Assembly: GCF_900890425.1 (NCBI RefSeq)
Contig: NZ_CAAHFG010000001.1
Coordinates: 3,162,001 to 3,226,000 of the forward strand
Direction of reading: 5' to 3'
Source: Pontiella desulfatans
GTDB taxonomy: Bacteria; Verrucomicrobiota; Kiritimatiellia; Kiritimatiellales; Pontiellaceae
DNA: 64,000 nucleotides
Positions 42,754 to 52,500 of this stretch are shown one piece after another. Every line of letters begins with the position of its first letter. The stretch's first letter is position 1. Under the pieces are notes generated by a model that was not told the DNA's origin, did not search any database, and was given only the letters and a program-made list of their open reading frames with translations. Both the position numbers and the translations under genes were made by a program.

Positions 42754-43198
42754 CGATGTCCTGCTGAACAAGGCCGCAATCATTGAGCGCTGCATTCGCC
42801 GCATTAAGGAAGAGTATGCCGCATCCCCCGACCTTAGGAACCAAACCCATGTGGATGCCCTGACACTGAATATTGAACGTGCCTGCCAAGCGGCGATCGA
42901 CATGTCTATGCATCTTGTTTCGACCGGACATCTTGGCCTTCCCCAAAACAGTGCCGAAGCCTTCGACCTCCTGCGCAAAGGTGACTTAATCCCGACCTCA
43001 CTAGCTAAATCCCTCCGGGCGATGACTGGATTTAGGAACGTTGCGATCCATGAGTATCAGGAACTGGATACGGACATCCTCCACTACATCGCGCGGGAAG
43101 GCTATCTGGACTTTGTCAAACTGTGCACTGCACTAGGCATGACGATTGTTGCCCAACCCGGCGGAGCCGGAACCAAATTTTACCACCCGCTCCGCTAG
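42737..43198 (+). CDS. HEPN-domain protein (toxin-like RNase)
   Basis: A 153-residue protein with the start at 42737 (GGAGG upstream). The RNase motif R-x4-H is R100-NVAI-H105 (GFRNVAIHEY). The fold is DUF86/HEPN: helical bundle with LTLNIERACQAAIDMSMHL. It forms a toxin-antitoxin module with the upstream MNT protein. The last residues (GGAGTKFYHPLR) are encoded by repeat copy 2, so the original C-terminus may have been replaced. Confidence 0.9.
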   Translation: MPTPPNDVLLNKAAIIERCIRRIKEEYAASPDLRNQTHVDALTLNIERACQAAIDMSMHLVSTGHLGLPQNSAEAFDLLRKGDLIPTSLAKSLRAMTGFRNVAIHEYQELDTDILHYIAREGYLDFVKLCTALGMTIVAQPGGAGTKFYHPLR

Positions 43199-43303
43199 AG
43201 AGCACCGAGACACAGAGAACCCCATCCCTCTGTGCCTCCGTGTCCTCAGTGGTAAAAAAATCCGTCGCAAACATGATAGGATTTGAATAGAGAGGGACTA
43301 ATA
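43165..43303. repeat. Duplicated leader copy 2 (short form)
   Basis: Second copy of the leader repeat. It encodes the HEPN C-terminus at one side and the ribosome site of the amidotransferase (AGAGGG) at the other. The MNT/HEPN pair lies exactly between the two copies. Confidence 0.85.
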
Positions 43304-43977
43304 TGAAACTCCACTGGCTACAACATGTCCCGTTCGAGGGACTCGGATATATCGAAGAATGGGCAAACGCCAACGGGGCGCAGCTTTCCTGCACCCGGTT
43401 GTTTGCCGGAGAAACACCCCCGGGAATCGACTCCTTCGACCTGCTGGTTGTCATGGGCGGCCCGATGGGCATTTACGACCATGCCGAACACCCGTGGCTC
43501 ATCGCCGAAAAGGAATTCATCCGGCAATCCATCGATGCCGGGAAAAGGGTACTGGGCATCTGCCTGGGCGCACAGCTGATGGCCGATGTTCTCGGCGCAA
43601 GGGTCTACCCCGGCCCGCTCAAGGAGATTGGCTGGTTTCCCATCGAGCGCTCGCCGGATGCACCGGAATTGATTCCCCAAAAGCCAACCGTCTTCCACTG
43701 GCACGGCGACACCTTCGACATTCCGCAGGGCGCCATTCCGCTGGCCACCAGCGAACCGGGCATCAACCAAGGCTTTATCCACGGCAACAAGGCCATAGGA
43801 CTCCAGTTCCACATGGAAACCACACCGGCAAGCATGGAGGCCCTGATCAACAACTGCGGCCACGAGTTGGTCGAAGCCCCCTACATCCAGTCCGCCAACC
43901 AAATACGGGATGGCCTCCGCCATATCCCATCGATAAACACCGCCATGAAAAACCTGCTGGACGCGCTTACCCACTAA
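43303..43977 (+). CDS. Class I glutamine amidotransferase-like protein
   Basis: A 224-residue protein of the GMP-synthase-like GATase family. GGPMGIYDHAEHPWL and the nucleophile elbow GICLGAQLMA (catalytic Cys) are followed by FHWHGDTFDIP and QFHMETT (His and Glu of the triad). It removes ammonia from glutamine or acts as a gamma-glutamyl hydrolase; the synthase partner is not present. AGAGGG precedes the ATG within the repeat. Confidence 0.88.
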   Translation: MKLHWLQHVPFEGLGYIEEWANANGAQLSCTRLFAGETPPGIDSFDLLVVMGGPMGIYDHAEHPWLIAEKEFIRQSIDAGKRVLGICLGAQLMADVLGARVYPGPLKEIGWFPIERSPDAPELIPQKPTVFHWHGDTFDIPQGAIPLATSEPGINQGFIHGNKAIGLQFHMETTPASMEALINNCGHELVEAPYIQSANQIRDGLRHIPSINTAMKNLLDALTH

Positions 43978-44009
43978 ACCCGCACCCCTCCCAAGCTCTT
44001 CACGTCCAA

Positions 44010-44059
44010 GAAGTATATCATCCAACCACCACGATCGTGGTGGTTGGATGATATACTTC
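44010..44059. repeat. 50-bp perfect palindrome
   Basis: GAAGTATATCATCCAACCAC begins a fully self-complementary 50-base sequence centred at 44034/44035 (CGATCG) with no loop. It lies between the amidotransferase stop and the Gfo/Idh ATG. Without a T run it is not a normal terminator; it might be a bidirectional terminator, a protein-binding site or a mobile palindrome. Confidence 0.9.
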
Positions 44060-44152
44060 CGGGATGGTCCGTTTCCGTGATTTCGTATCGACCCGACGGT
44101 TGACATGACCACGTCCACATTGTTACTTTAAATGACAAATTAGGGGTTCACT

Positions 44153-45298
44153 ATGAAATTTGGCATTATCGGACTCGGCAACATTGGCCGTGTCCACGCA
44201 AAAAACATACAGGATGGATTGGTCGGCAACGCCGAACTCGTGGCGGTTGCGAACCAACCCATTGAATCAATGGATGATTTCAAGGCACAAGGCATTGCCT
44301 GTTTCGGGGATGCGTCCGAGCTTATTGAATCAGGACTATGCGATGCCGTGATTGTGGCGCTACCCACCCACCTGCACGCGCCGATCGGCATCCAGGCGCT
44401 GGAAGCCGGCTTGCATCTGATCATGGAAAAACCGCTCGCCTGCCATAAGGCCGAGGGCGAGCGTATTCTTGCGGCGCGTCAAAGCGAAAGCCAAACCATC
44501 GGCCTGATGATGAACCAGCGCACCCACCCTTGCTATGTGAAGATCAAGCAGTGGATTGATGCCGGCGAAACCGGCGAACTGCAACGCGTTTCATGGACGA
44601 TGACCAACTGGTTCCGCCCGGAAATCTACTACCAGTCCAGTCCATGGCGCGCCACTTGGAAAGGCGAAGGCGGCGGTGTTTTAATGAACCAGTGCCCGCA
44701 CAATATCGACGTATTGCAATGGCTGGTTGGCATGCCGTCCAATGTCAGGGCCCAATGCTCTTTCGGTAAATACCATGATATTGAAGTAGAGGATGAAGTG
44801 AATGCCTACTTCGAATTCCCGAACGGTGCCACCGGGCAATTTTCCGCCAGCACCGGCGAGGCCCCCGGAAGCAACCGGCTCGAAATTGTCGGCGATCTCG
44901 GCACCATCATCACCGACGGCAACGAAGCGCGGCTACTCCGAAACAGCGAATCGGTTTCGGGGTTCAGCCGCCGAACGGATGAAATGTTCGGCGCACCGGA
45001 AACCACTGAAGAGGTCTACCGCCCAACGGAAGCGGTCAACCAACACGCCGCCATCCTCAACAACTTTGTGCAAGCCGCCAACGGCGAGGCGGAATTGATT
45101 GCCCCGGCCGATGCCGGCCTCGAGTCGCTGCAGCTGGCGGGGGCCATGATTTTTTCCACCTGGATCCAGGATGAGGTTTCATTGCCCCTCGACAGCATGG
45201 CCTATGAAAAGGCGATTCTGGAAAAAATTGCGCAGTCGAAACCCCGCGAAGTGCTTCAGACCGCAGCCAAAGTAGACATGTCGAAATCATACCGGTGA
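44153..45298 (+). CDS. Gfo/Idh/MocA family oxidoreductase
   Basis: A 381-residue protein. The N-terminal Rossmann motif is GIIGLGNIGRVHAKNI; EKPLACHKAEGERI carries the EKP signature, and HNIDVLQWL the family C-terminal motif. It oxidises or reduces a sugar, inositol or sugar-derived substrate with NAD(P). It is followed by a second member of the same family, probably co-transcribed. The nearby uronate locus suggests a sugar-acid-related substrate. Confidence 0.92.
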   Translation: MKFGIIGLGNIGRVHAKNIQDGLVGNAELVAVANQPIESMDDFKAQGIACFGDASELIESGLCDAVIVALPTHLHAPIGIQALEAGLHLIMEKPLACHKAEGERILAARQSESQTIGLMMNQRTHPCYVKIKQWIDAGETGELQRVSWTMTNWFRPEIYYQSSPWRATWKGEGGGVLMNQCPHNIDVLQWLVGMPSNVRAQCSFGKYHDIEVEDEVNAYFEFPNGATGQFSASTGEAPGSNRLEIVGDLGTIITDGNEARLLRNSESVSGFSRRTDEMFGAPETTEEVYRPTEAVNQHAAILNNFVQAANGEAELIAPADAGLESLQLAGAMIFSTWIQDEVSLPLDSMAYEKAILEKIAQSKPREVLQTAAKVDMSKSYR

Positions 45299-45357
45299 CC
45301 CCCAAGCACACTTGCGCAAGTGTGCTTGAGCCCACCGACCCCAACCAGGACACAACC

Positions 45358-46437
45358 ATGAGCAAAACACAGATTTCCAGCGGCGCCGACTATGCGCCGA
45401 CCGCAGAAGCCGAAAAAGTCGTTGAGCCGGGCGAGTTTGTCTTTGCCTCGGCCTTTCTGGACCACGGCCACATCTATGGCCAAACCAACGGATTGAAGGA
45501 TTCGGGCGCAACGCTGAAATGGGTCTACGATCCCGACCCTAAAAAGGTGGCGGACTTTGTTGCAAAGAACCCCGAAGCGCAGGTGGCCGAATCCTACGAA
45601 CAAATCCTGGAGGACCCGGAAGTCAAGTTGGTGGCCTCGGCTGCGGTTCCGAGCGAGCGCGCGGAAATCGGCTTCAAGGCCATGAAAGCGGGCAAGGATT
45701 ATTTCACCGACAAGGCGCCCTTCACGACGCTCGGGCAGCTCGATACGGCCCGTCGACTGGTGGCGGAAACCGGGCAGAAATACATGGTTTACTACAGCGA
45801 GCGCCTACATAACGAAGCGAGCATGAAAGCGGGTGAGCTGATTGCCAACGGCGCGATCGGCCGTGTATTGCAGGTGATCAATCTCGCGCCGCATCGGTTG
45901 AGCAAGTCGATCCGTCCCGACTGGTTTTTTGATAAGGAAAAGTATGGCGGCATCCTGACCGATATCGGCTCGCACCAGTTCGAGCAATTCCTGCACTACA
46001 CGGGCGCAAAGGATGCAACCATCAATTTTGCGCGCGTCGAGAACTTCAACAATGCCGACACGCCCGGGCTGGATGATTTCGGCGAAGCCTCGTTGACGGC
46101 CGACAATGGCGCATCGTTCTACTGCCGCCTGGATTGGTTCACGCCCGACGGTTCCCCCGTCTGGGGCGACGGGCGCGTTTTTGTGGTGGGAACCGAAGGC
46201 ACGCTGGAAGCGCGTAAATACATGGATGTCGGCCGCAAGGCGCCGGACAGCCGCATTTTCCTGACGACCGGGGACGAGGTGCAGGAAATCGAGTGCTTCG
46301 AAAATGTTGGCTTCCCCTTCTTCGGCGAGCTGATTCTCGACTGCATCCACCGCACCGAAAACGCCATGACCCAGGAGCATGCCTTCAAGGCCGCCGAGCT
46401 TTCGCTCCAGGCACAGGCCATGGCCGACCGCTCGTAA
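45358..46437 (+). CDS. Gfo/Idh/MocA family oxidoreductase, second copy
   Basis: A 359-residue protein with a start at 45358 (AGGA upstream). The nucleotide motif is degenerate at the N-terminus (FASAFLDHGHIYGQTNGL), which departs from GxGxxG, but YFTDKAPFTTLGQLDTARRL and GGILTDIGSHQFEQFLHYT match the family. It follows the first oxidoreductase gene after 59 bases. It may act on the same sugar-derived compound or on its epimer. Confidence 0.88.
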   Translation: MSKTQISSGADYAPTAEAEKVVEPGEFVFASAFLDHGHIYGQTNGLKDSGATLKWVYDPDPKKVADFVAKNPEAQVAESYEQILEDPEVKLVASAAVPSERAEIGFKAMKAGKDYFTDKAPFTTLGQLDTARRLVAETGQKYMVYYSERLHNEASMKAGELIANGAIGRVLQVINLAPHRLSKSIRPDWFFDKEKYGGILTDIGSHQFEQFLHYTGAKDATINFARVENFNNADTPGLDDFGEASLTADNGASFYCRLDWFTPDGSPVWGDGRVFVVGTEGTLEARKYMDVGRKAPDSRIFLTTGDEVQEIECFENVGFPFFGELILDCIHRTENAMTQEHAFKAAELSLQAQAMADRS

Positions 46438-46471
46438 GCGCGCCCCCGTCATCGAGGCGGATGCCCCTTAA

Positions 46472-47980
46472 TCAAGGAGCGGCGGCCTCGCCGACGGGGT
46501 CGTCCGCGTTGCGGTTCATGAAATCGCACTTCTGGACATCCTCGGCCTTGAGCTGCTTGGTTTTCACCGGCAGCCACAGTGACGTGGCGGGAATGTAGGT
46601 GACGACCATCAACGCGGCGATCATGGCGCCGAAGAAGGGAAGCAACGTCCCCGTAACCTTCGCAATCGTGGTCTTGCCCACCCCGCAGCCAATGAACAGG
46701 CAGGTACCCACGGGCGGCGTGCAGAGGCCGATGCAAAGGTTGGCGATCATCATGATGCCGAAATGGACCGGGTGCATGCCCAACTGTGAAACCACGGGCA
46801 GAAAGATCGGCGTGAAGATCAGCACGGCCGGAGTCATATCCATGAAGGTGCCGACCACGATCAGCAGCAGGTTGATCGTCAGCAGAATGATAATCGGGTT
46901 TTCGGAAAGCCCAAGCAATGCGGCGCTGACCGTCTGGGGAATGTTGGCCATGGTCATGATCCAGCTCATACCGGAGCTGGCGCCGATGAGTAGCATGACG
47001 ACAGCGGTGGTGATGCCCGTATCGAGCAGGATTTGCGGCAGTTCCTTCAGCTTGATTTCGCGGTAGATGACGACGGAAAGCAGATAGGAATATACCACGG
47101 CAATCGCGGCCGCTTCGGTGGCGGTGAAGACACCGCCCAGGATACCGCCGATGACGATCACGATCAGCAGCAATGTGAAATAGGCCCGCCGGAATGTCTT
47201 GAAGCAGGCACAGCACACGACAGACCAGATCAGGAACCAGATGATCCCGTTGGGCAACATCCAGAATCCAAGATCCATCAGACCTTTCTGCGACAAAATG
47301 ATCTGGATGATCATGAGCGCGATGACGGACGTTGCAGCAATGGGCTTCCAGCGGGGCATTTCCAGCGCTTCGCCCTTGTAGCCCTTCATGATGGAAATGA
47401 CGCCGCCTACGAGCATGATGAAGAGCCCGGTGATCAGGCCGGGCAGGAAGCCCGCCATGAACATGGCGGCGATGGAAACCGAACCGGCGGCGACCGAATA
47501 GACGATCATAATGTTACTGGGCGGAATCAGCAGGCCGGTTGTGGCGGCCGTGGTGGTGACCGCCACGTTGAACTCGCGGCCATACCCCTTGCGGTTCATT
47601 TCGGGAATCATGAACCCGCCGACCGATGAAACCGCGGCGGCGGCCGAACCGGAGATGGAACCGAACAGCATGCAGGTGAGCGTGTTCACGTAGCCCAAGC
47701 CCCCGGGCAGCCGGCCCACGAGCGTGGCGGCAAAATCAATCAGGCGCCGGGCAAGCCCGCCCTTGCCCATCAAGTGGCCGGAGAGAATAAAGAAGGGGAT
47801 GGCGAGCAGGGCAAAGCTGTTTACCCCGTTGGCCATTTTGGCCGCCACCATGACCGTCGGATCGGATCCGTCCGCCAAGATCGCGAAAAAGGTGGCCAGC
47901 GCGATCGATACCGCAATCGGCACGTTCATGACGAGCAGCAGGACAAAGACAACCACTAGAACAAGAGCAACGGTTCCCAT
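46472..47980 (-). CDS. dctM: TRAP transporter large permease DctM-like
   Basis: A 502-residue membrane protein with 12 or more hydrophobic segments. The family pattern is AIPFFILSGHLMGKGGLARRLIDF and FGSISGSAAAAVSSVGGFMIP, with GLLIPPSNIMIVYS. It is the ion-coupled channel subunit. The protein is longer than usual because of a membrane insert around residues 210-270. It overlaps dctQ by one base (TAATG) and ends the uptake operon. Confidence 0.95.
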   Translation of the reverse strand: MGTVALVLVVVFVLLLVMNVPIAVSIALATFFAILADGSDPTVMVAAKMANGVNSFALLAIPFFILSGHLMGKGGLARRLIDFAATLVGRLPGGLGYVNTLTCMLFGSISGSAAAAVSSVGGFMIPEMNRKGYGREFNVAVTTTAATTGLLIPPSNIMIVYSVAAGSVSIAAMFMAGFLPGLITGLFIMLVGGVISIMKGYKGEALEMPRWKPIAATSVIALMIIQIILSQKGLMDLGFWMLPNGIIWFLIWSVVCCACFKTFRRAYFTLLLIVIVIGGILGGVFTATEAAAIAVVYSYLLSVVIYREIKLKELPQILLDTGITTAVVMLLIGASSGMSWIMTMANIPQTVSAALLGLSENPIIILLTINLLLIVVGTFMDMTPAVLIFTPIFLPVVSQLGMHPVHFGIMMIANLCIGLCTPPVGTCLFIGCGVGKTTIAKVTGTLLPFFGAMIAALMVVTYIPATSLWLPVKTKQLKAEDVQKCDFMNRNADDPVGEAAAP

Positions 47981-48480
47981 TATTCACCCTCCCCAACCGG
48001 TGTCACCAGCGTCTCAACGAGGTTTTCAATGGTGTAGATGATCATGAAAACCCCGGCAATGGGCAGCGCCAGATAGACATACCCCATTTTCCAACCCAGC
48101 GCGGGCGTGGTCTGCTCCATGGTTAGCGCGTCGGCCACGACACGGCCTCCTCCATACACAAAGATGGCCGCGGCGAAGAAGAGCACCACCAAGTGCGAAA
48201 CGATGGCCATGAGCCGCTGGGTTTCCGGATGGAATTTTCCGACAAAATAATCGACCCCGAGATGCCCCTTGGTTCCGAAGGCGACGGCACCGCCGAGCAG
48301 CGAAACCCAGACGAGCAGAAAGCGCGCAAGCTCTTCCGTCCACTTGGTCTGTTCCCCCAGCACGTGGCGGGAGAACACGCCCCAGACCACATCAACGACC
48401 AACAACGCAACGACAATAATCAATACGAAGTTGAGCGCGGAGGTCATCCACTTTTTAAATTTCAGCAAGCCCTCCAGCAT
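47980..48480 (-). CDS. dctQ: TRAP transporter small permease DctQ-like
   Basis: A 166-residue protein with four hydrophobic segments (FVLIIVVALLVVDVVWGVFS, LVWVSLLGGAVAFG, VSHLVVLFFAAAIFVYG, YLALPIAGVFMIIYTI). This is the classical DctQ fold that supports the large permease. It overlaps both neighbours by one base, so the three transporter genes are translated together. Confidence 0.93.
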   Translation of the reverse strand: MLEGLLKFKKWMTSALNFVLIIVVALLVVDVVWGVFSRHVLGEQTKWTEELARFLLVWVSLLGGAVAFGTKGHLGVDYFVGKFHPETQRLMAIVSHLVVLFFAAAIFVYGGGRVVADALTMEQTTPALGWKMGYVYLALPIAGVFMIIYTIENLVETLVTPVGEGE

Positions 48481-49496
48481 TACTTGACCTCGGAAATCTG
48501 TTTCAGCAGTGCGCGGACTTCAGGATTTGGGATTTCCGCAAGCATCGGCGCAACCCGGGCGGCAAAGGCGGCGGTGTCCACTTCGTAAACCTCGACGCCC
48601 TCTTCCTTTGCCTTTTCCAGAGCAACCACCGTTTCCTTTTTCCACAGCTCGCGCTGGAACTCCGAGGACTCGTCGGCGGCCTGCTGCACCCAGGCCTGCA
48701 CCTGCGGGTCGAGTTTTTCCCATACCTTGGAACTGATCAACAGCATGTCGGGAATGCGGGTGTGCCCGTCGAGCGTGAAGTGCTTGCACACCTCGTAGTG
48801 CTTGTTGGAGGTAAAGCTGGGCGGATTGTTTTCCGCGCCATCCACGGTGCCCTGCGCAAGGGCGGAATAGAGCTCGCCCCACGCGATCGGCGTCGGCGCC
48901 CCGCCCATGGCCTTGACCATATCCATGGCGGTCTTGGAATTCATGACGCGGATCTTAAGCCCCTTGAGATCCTCCGGCGTGCGGATCGGCTTTTCCTTGG
49001 TGTAGAAGTTCCGGCTTCCGCCATCGTAATAGCAAAGTCCGCGAAGGAATTTGGATTCGCCCTGCTGCAACATACCCCGGCCAATTTCGCCGTTGAGCAC
49101 GCTCCAATAGTGCTCCGAATCCCGGAACACATAGGGAAGCCCGTAGACGGACATTGCGGGGATGAAATTTTCCATGGCGGCGGCCGAGGTTTTCGTCATG
49201 GCCAGTGCGCCGTTTTGCAGTTGCTCGATGCACTGCGTTTCGGAGCCGAGCACCGAGCTCGGATAGATATCGACCGTGACCGATCCACCGGAAAGCTCTT
49301 CAATCCGTTGTTTCATAAACTCCATGGCCTTATGCACCGGATGTCCGGTATCCAGCCCATGCCCCAGCTTCAAGACCATCTGGCCCTGGCGGCCGCCCCT
49401 CGCCTGCTGGCCACGCAAATACACTGAAAATCCGGCGGTCGCCAACATGGCCCCTACCAGGATTCCCCCCACAAACATGGATGTCGCTTTATTCAT
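48480..49496 (-). CDS. dctP: TRAP transporter solute-binding protein DctP-like
   Basis: A 338-residue protein with a signal peptide (MFVGGILVGAMLATAGFSVY). MVLKLGHGLDTGHPVHKAMEFM starts the binding domain; PEDLKGLKIRVMNSKTAMDM contains the conserved arginine that grips the carboxylate of the substrate. TRAP systems of this type carry uronates or related acids, which fits the KduI and unsaturated glucuronyl hydrolases upstream. It is the first gene of the transporter unit. Confidence 0.93.
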   Translation of the reverse strand: MNKATSMFVGGILVGAMLATAGFSVYLRGQQARGGRQGQMVLKLGHGLDTGHPVHKAMEFMKQRIEELSGGSVTVDIYPSSVLGSETQCIEQLQNGALAMTKTSAAAMENFIPAMSVYGLPYVFRDSEHYWSVLNGEIGRGMLQQGESKFLRGLCYYDGGSRNFYTKEKPIRTPEDLKGLKIRVMNSKTAMDMVKAMGGAPTPIAWGELYSALAQGTVDGAENNPPSFTSNKHYEVCKHFTLDGHTRIPDMLLISSKVWEKLDPQVQAWVQQAADESSEFQRELWKKETVVALEKAKEEGVEVYEVDTAAFAARVAPMLAEIPNPEVRALLKQISEVK

Positions 49497-49529
49497 AAAA
49501 CCCCTTTCAAAACATACATTGATACTTAT

Positions 49530-49541
49530 TCAAACGTTTGA
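49530..49541. promoter_or_regulatory. Candidate operator before TRAP operon
   Basis: TCAAACGTTTGA is a perfect 12-bp palindrome 33 bases upstream of the dctP ATG. It resembles LacI-type operators by its CG centre. The IclR regulator at 58401 is the nearest regulator. Confidence 0.45.
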
Positions 49542-49585
49542 GGTCAAGATCTTCTCATCCTCCGAACGCATGACCCGCGCTCCGC

Positions 49586-52500
49586 TCAGGGGCGCTCGAG
49601 GATCATGCCTATGGCATCGGTTTCATAGTCGCAGAAGTTTCTCCACGGCGCACCGCCGAGCCACATCAGCACCTTATGGCCTCCGCCGGCCACGACGATC
49701 GGGCGGATGTTCCTATGCGTGGAATCGAAGGTCAGCTGCTTCCACTCAATGGAGCCCACATCGTCGTTGGCTCCGATTTTCGCGGCATAGATTTCGTGGA
49801 CACCTCCGAGGCTCTTGCCGGTCTTTGGATCGACGTCCGTGGAGATGTAGACCCTGGTCGGGTCGGTCGGATCAAAAGCCAGGAGGCCCGTGTAGCTGCT
49901 CTCCCGGGGATAGAGGCAGGTGCCGCCAAAGGCGATTTGGCGGTCGTTCCACTTTGTGCCATCCCAGGAGGCGATGCGGTAGTGGTGGTCGTCGTGCGTG
50001 TGGTAGACGGTGTAGCCGATGTGCGGGTTCCCTTGCGCATCCTTTTCAATTGCAACCGTCCAGGCCGCATTGGAAACACTGTGGTTGTTGCCCTTCCATT
50101 CCTTGATCTCGCTGCCTTTATAAACCTTCTCCGCCTGAACGGTTACGAGCGGGCCATCCGACAGCTCCTTGATCGTTGTGCCATCGACGTTATAAAAGGT
50201 CCCGTTCCGGAACTCCGCATAGTACAGGCTGTTGCCGTACTGGCGCGGATGGGCGTCGGTGAACGAAATGCCGACCGTGTTTTCATCCACCTGGTGGTAA
50301 CGGGCATACGGACGCTGGCGGCTTCCGATGTCGTGCGTGATGAAGTGCGTGTAGTTCCCCCACGTCTCCCCGTTGTCCGACGACGTGATGAAGGCCGGAT
50401 TGAAGTTCTGGCCATCGCGGAAGAAGCAGTAGAGCAGCCCTTCGTCCTTCATGGTGTAGAGGTTCATATAGGTCGCACCGCGCTTATCTTCGTAGGTATG
50501 ATGAAATTCCTTGCGCGCGCCCCACTTCAGATAATCCTTCGGATCGGAAATGTGGTAGTGGTGGATCTTTTCCTTCCCGTGCTTGGCATAGACCGTCAGC
50601 AGGCTGCCGTCGGGACGGACATGGAACACCGGGGAATCGTGGTCGTCGCGCTCGAACTTGGGATAGAGCACGGTTGAACCAAGAAGCTGGTCGGCCTTCA
50701 GATCATAAACGCCAACCTTGGCATCCCCGTTCTTCCCACTGATGCCGCCGACCACCAGCTTGCCGTTATGGATGATCGCCCGCGGATCCTCGTACCAGCA
50801 CCAGCCGGTATCCTTCATGAAGGTGGTCAGCTGATTACCTGACTTTTTTCCAGAGGCCTGCTTGCCCGCCGTAGCCTTGGCGAAGGCGGGAACCTCGCCT
50901 CCCACCAACTTGAAGACCTCGGAACCGGCGGCAAGGAATGCGCCGATGCCATACACCTCGGTCTTGTCGCCGAACGACTCGCCCGGCGCCGCCCCGACCG
51001 GTTGCACCCAGGCCAGCATGCCCTCGGGTGTCACGCACGCGGTCAAGGCATTCCACGCCTTGAGCACCACCGGCTCATAGGTGGCGCGATCGAGCAACCC
51101 GTTGTTGATGCCCCACGCCATGCCAAAGGTATAGAACGACGTACCGCTGGTCTCCTTGTTCGGATAGGCTTCGGCACCGCCGAGCAGTCCCATGCTCCAG
51201 GTTCCGTCCTCGCGCTGGCAGTTCTTCAGGCTCTTTGCCATTTGCTTGTAGAGGTCGATGTAGAACGGCCGCCCTTCCCACTCCTCCGGCAGGTCGGGAA
51301 TCATCAAGGCCAGGCCTCCAAACACCCAACCGTTTCCGCGCGCCCAGTAAAGCTTGCGCCCGTTCGCCTCGCGTTTCTTGAAATAGGAGGAGTCGCGCCA
51401 GAAGAAATGGTCGTCCTTGTCCCACAGCAGGTCGTAGGTGGCATGGTATTCCTGATCCATGAAATCGAGGTATTTTTTCTCGCCCGTCACCTTGGCCAAG
51501 CGCGCCCAGACCGGCGGCGCCATGAAGAGCGCATCGCACCAGCCCCAGCGGTTATGCGCATCCGTCGGCTTCGCCTTCCATTCCAACGTCCCGGTTTTCG
51601 GATTGGCGAGGATCCAGTCAAATTGCTCCTGGGTCGGTTTCAGCATCACTGGATCTTTCGTCTCTTCATAGAGGGAAAGATAAAATTGCCCGACCGTGTG
51701 GTCGTCGGCATTGTACGGGCGCTTGAACAGCTTCCAGTCGTTGCGTTTCCCGATCTTCATCAGGAAGGCCTCCGCGTCGGGATCGCCCGAAACCTTGCGC
51801 CATTGGTTCATTCCGGCAAAGAGCGCGCCGTTGTGCCATTCGAGGTCGTGCCATTTGTTGGCCGTCCGCCTAACGCCCCACTCGGAATCATATTTGGGAT
51901 CGTCTGGATTGGCATGGTACCTGGCAATCGACTTTTTCGTACCGGCGCTCTGCGCGCGATACTGGAGCTGGTCTTCAAACGTTTCAATCTGCCAATCGGC
52001 CACCTTCTTCGTCAGCTGCGCCACCTGCTTCGGCGTCGGCCGTCCGCCGCTCACCATTTTATAAACCTCGGTCCCGGCCGCAAGGAAGGCCCCCACGCCA
52101 TAGACCTCCGACTTGTCGGGATAGGACTCGCCCGGTGCCGCGCCGACCGGCTGGACGTGACCCAGCAAACCATCGTCTTGAACACACGCCGTAAGCGCCG
52201 CCCAGGCCTTGAGCACCACCGGCTCGTAGGTTGCCCGATCCAGCAAACCGTTGTTGATGCCCCACGCCAGCCCGTGCGTGAAGAACGACGTGCCGCTGGT
52301 TTCGGGAATCGGATAATCCTTAGGATCGCCCAGCAGCCCCATCGACCAAGTGCCGCCATCGCGCTGGGTGTTCCTCAGCGTTTCCGCCATCTGCTTGAAC
52401 GTTTCGATGTAGAACCGCCGGCCCTCCCAATCAGCGGGCAGGTCGGGGATCATCAACGCCAGGCCGGAAAAGACCCAGCCGTTGCCGCGCGACCAGAAAA

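Noticed and set aside
42061-43303. Possible CRISPR array or insertion sequence
   Set aside because: Only two copies exist, 1.1 kb apart, with genes between and no spacer periodicity; no transposase is present.
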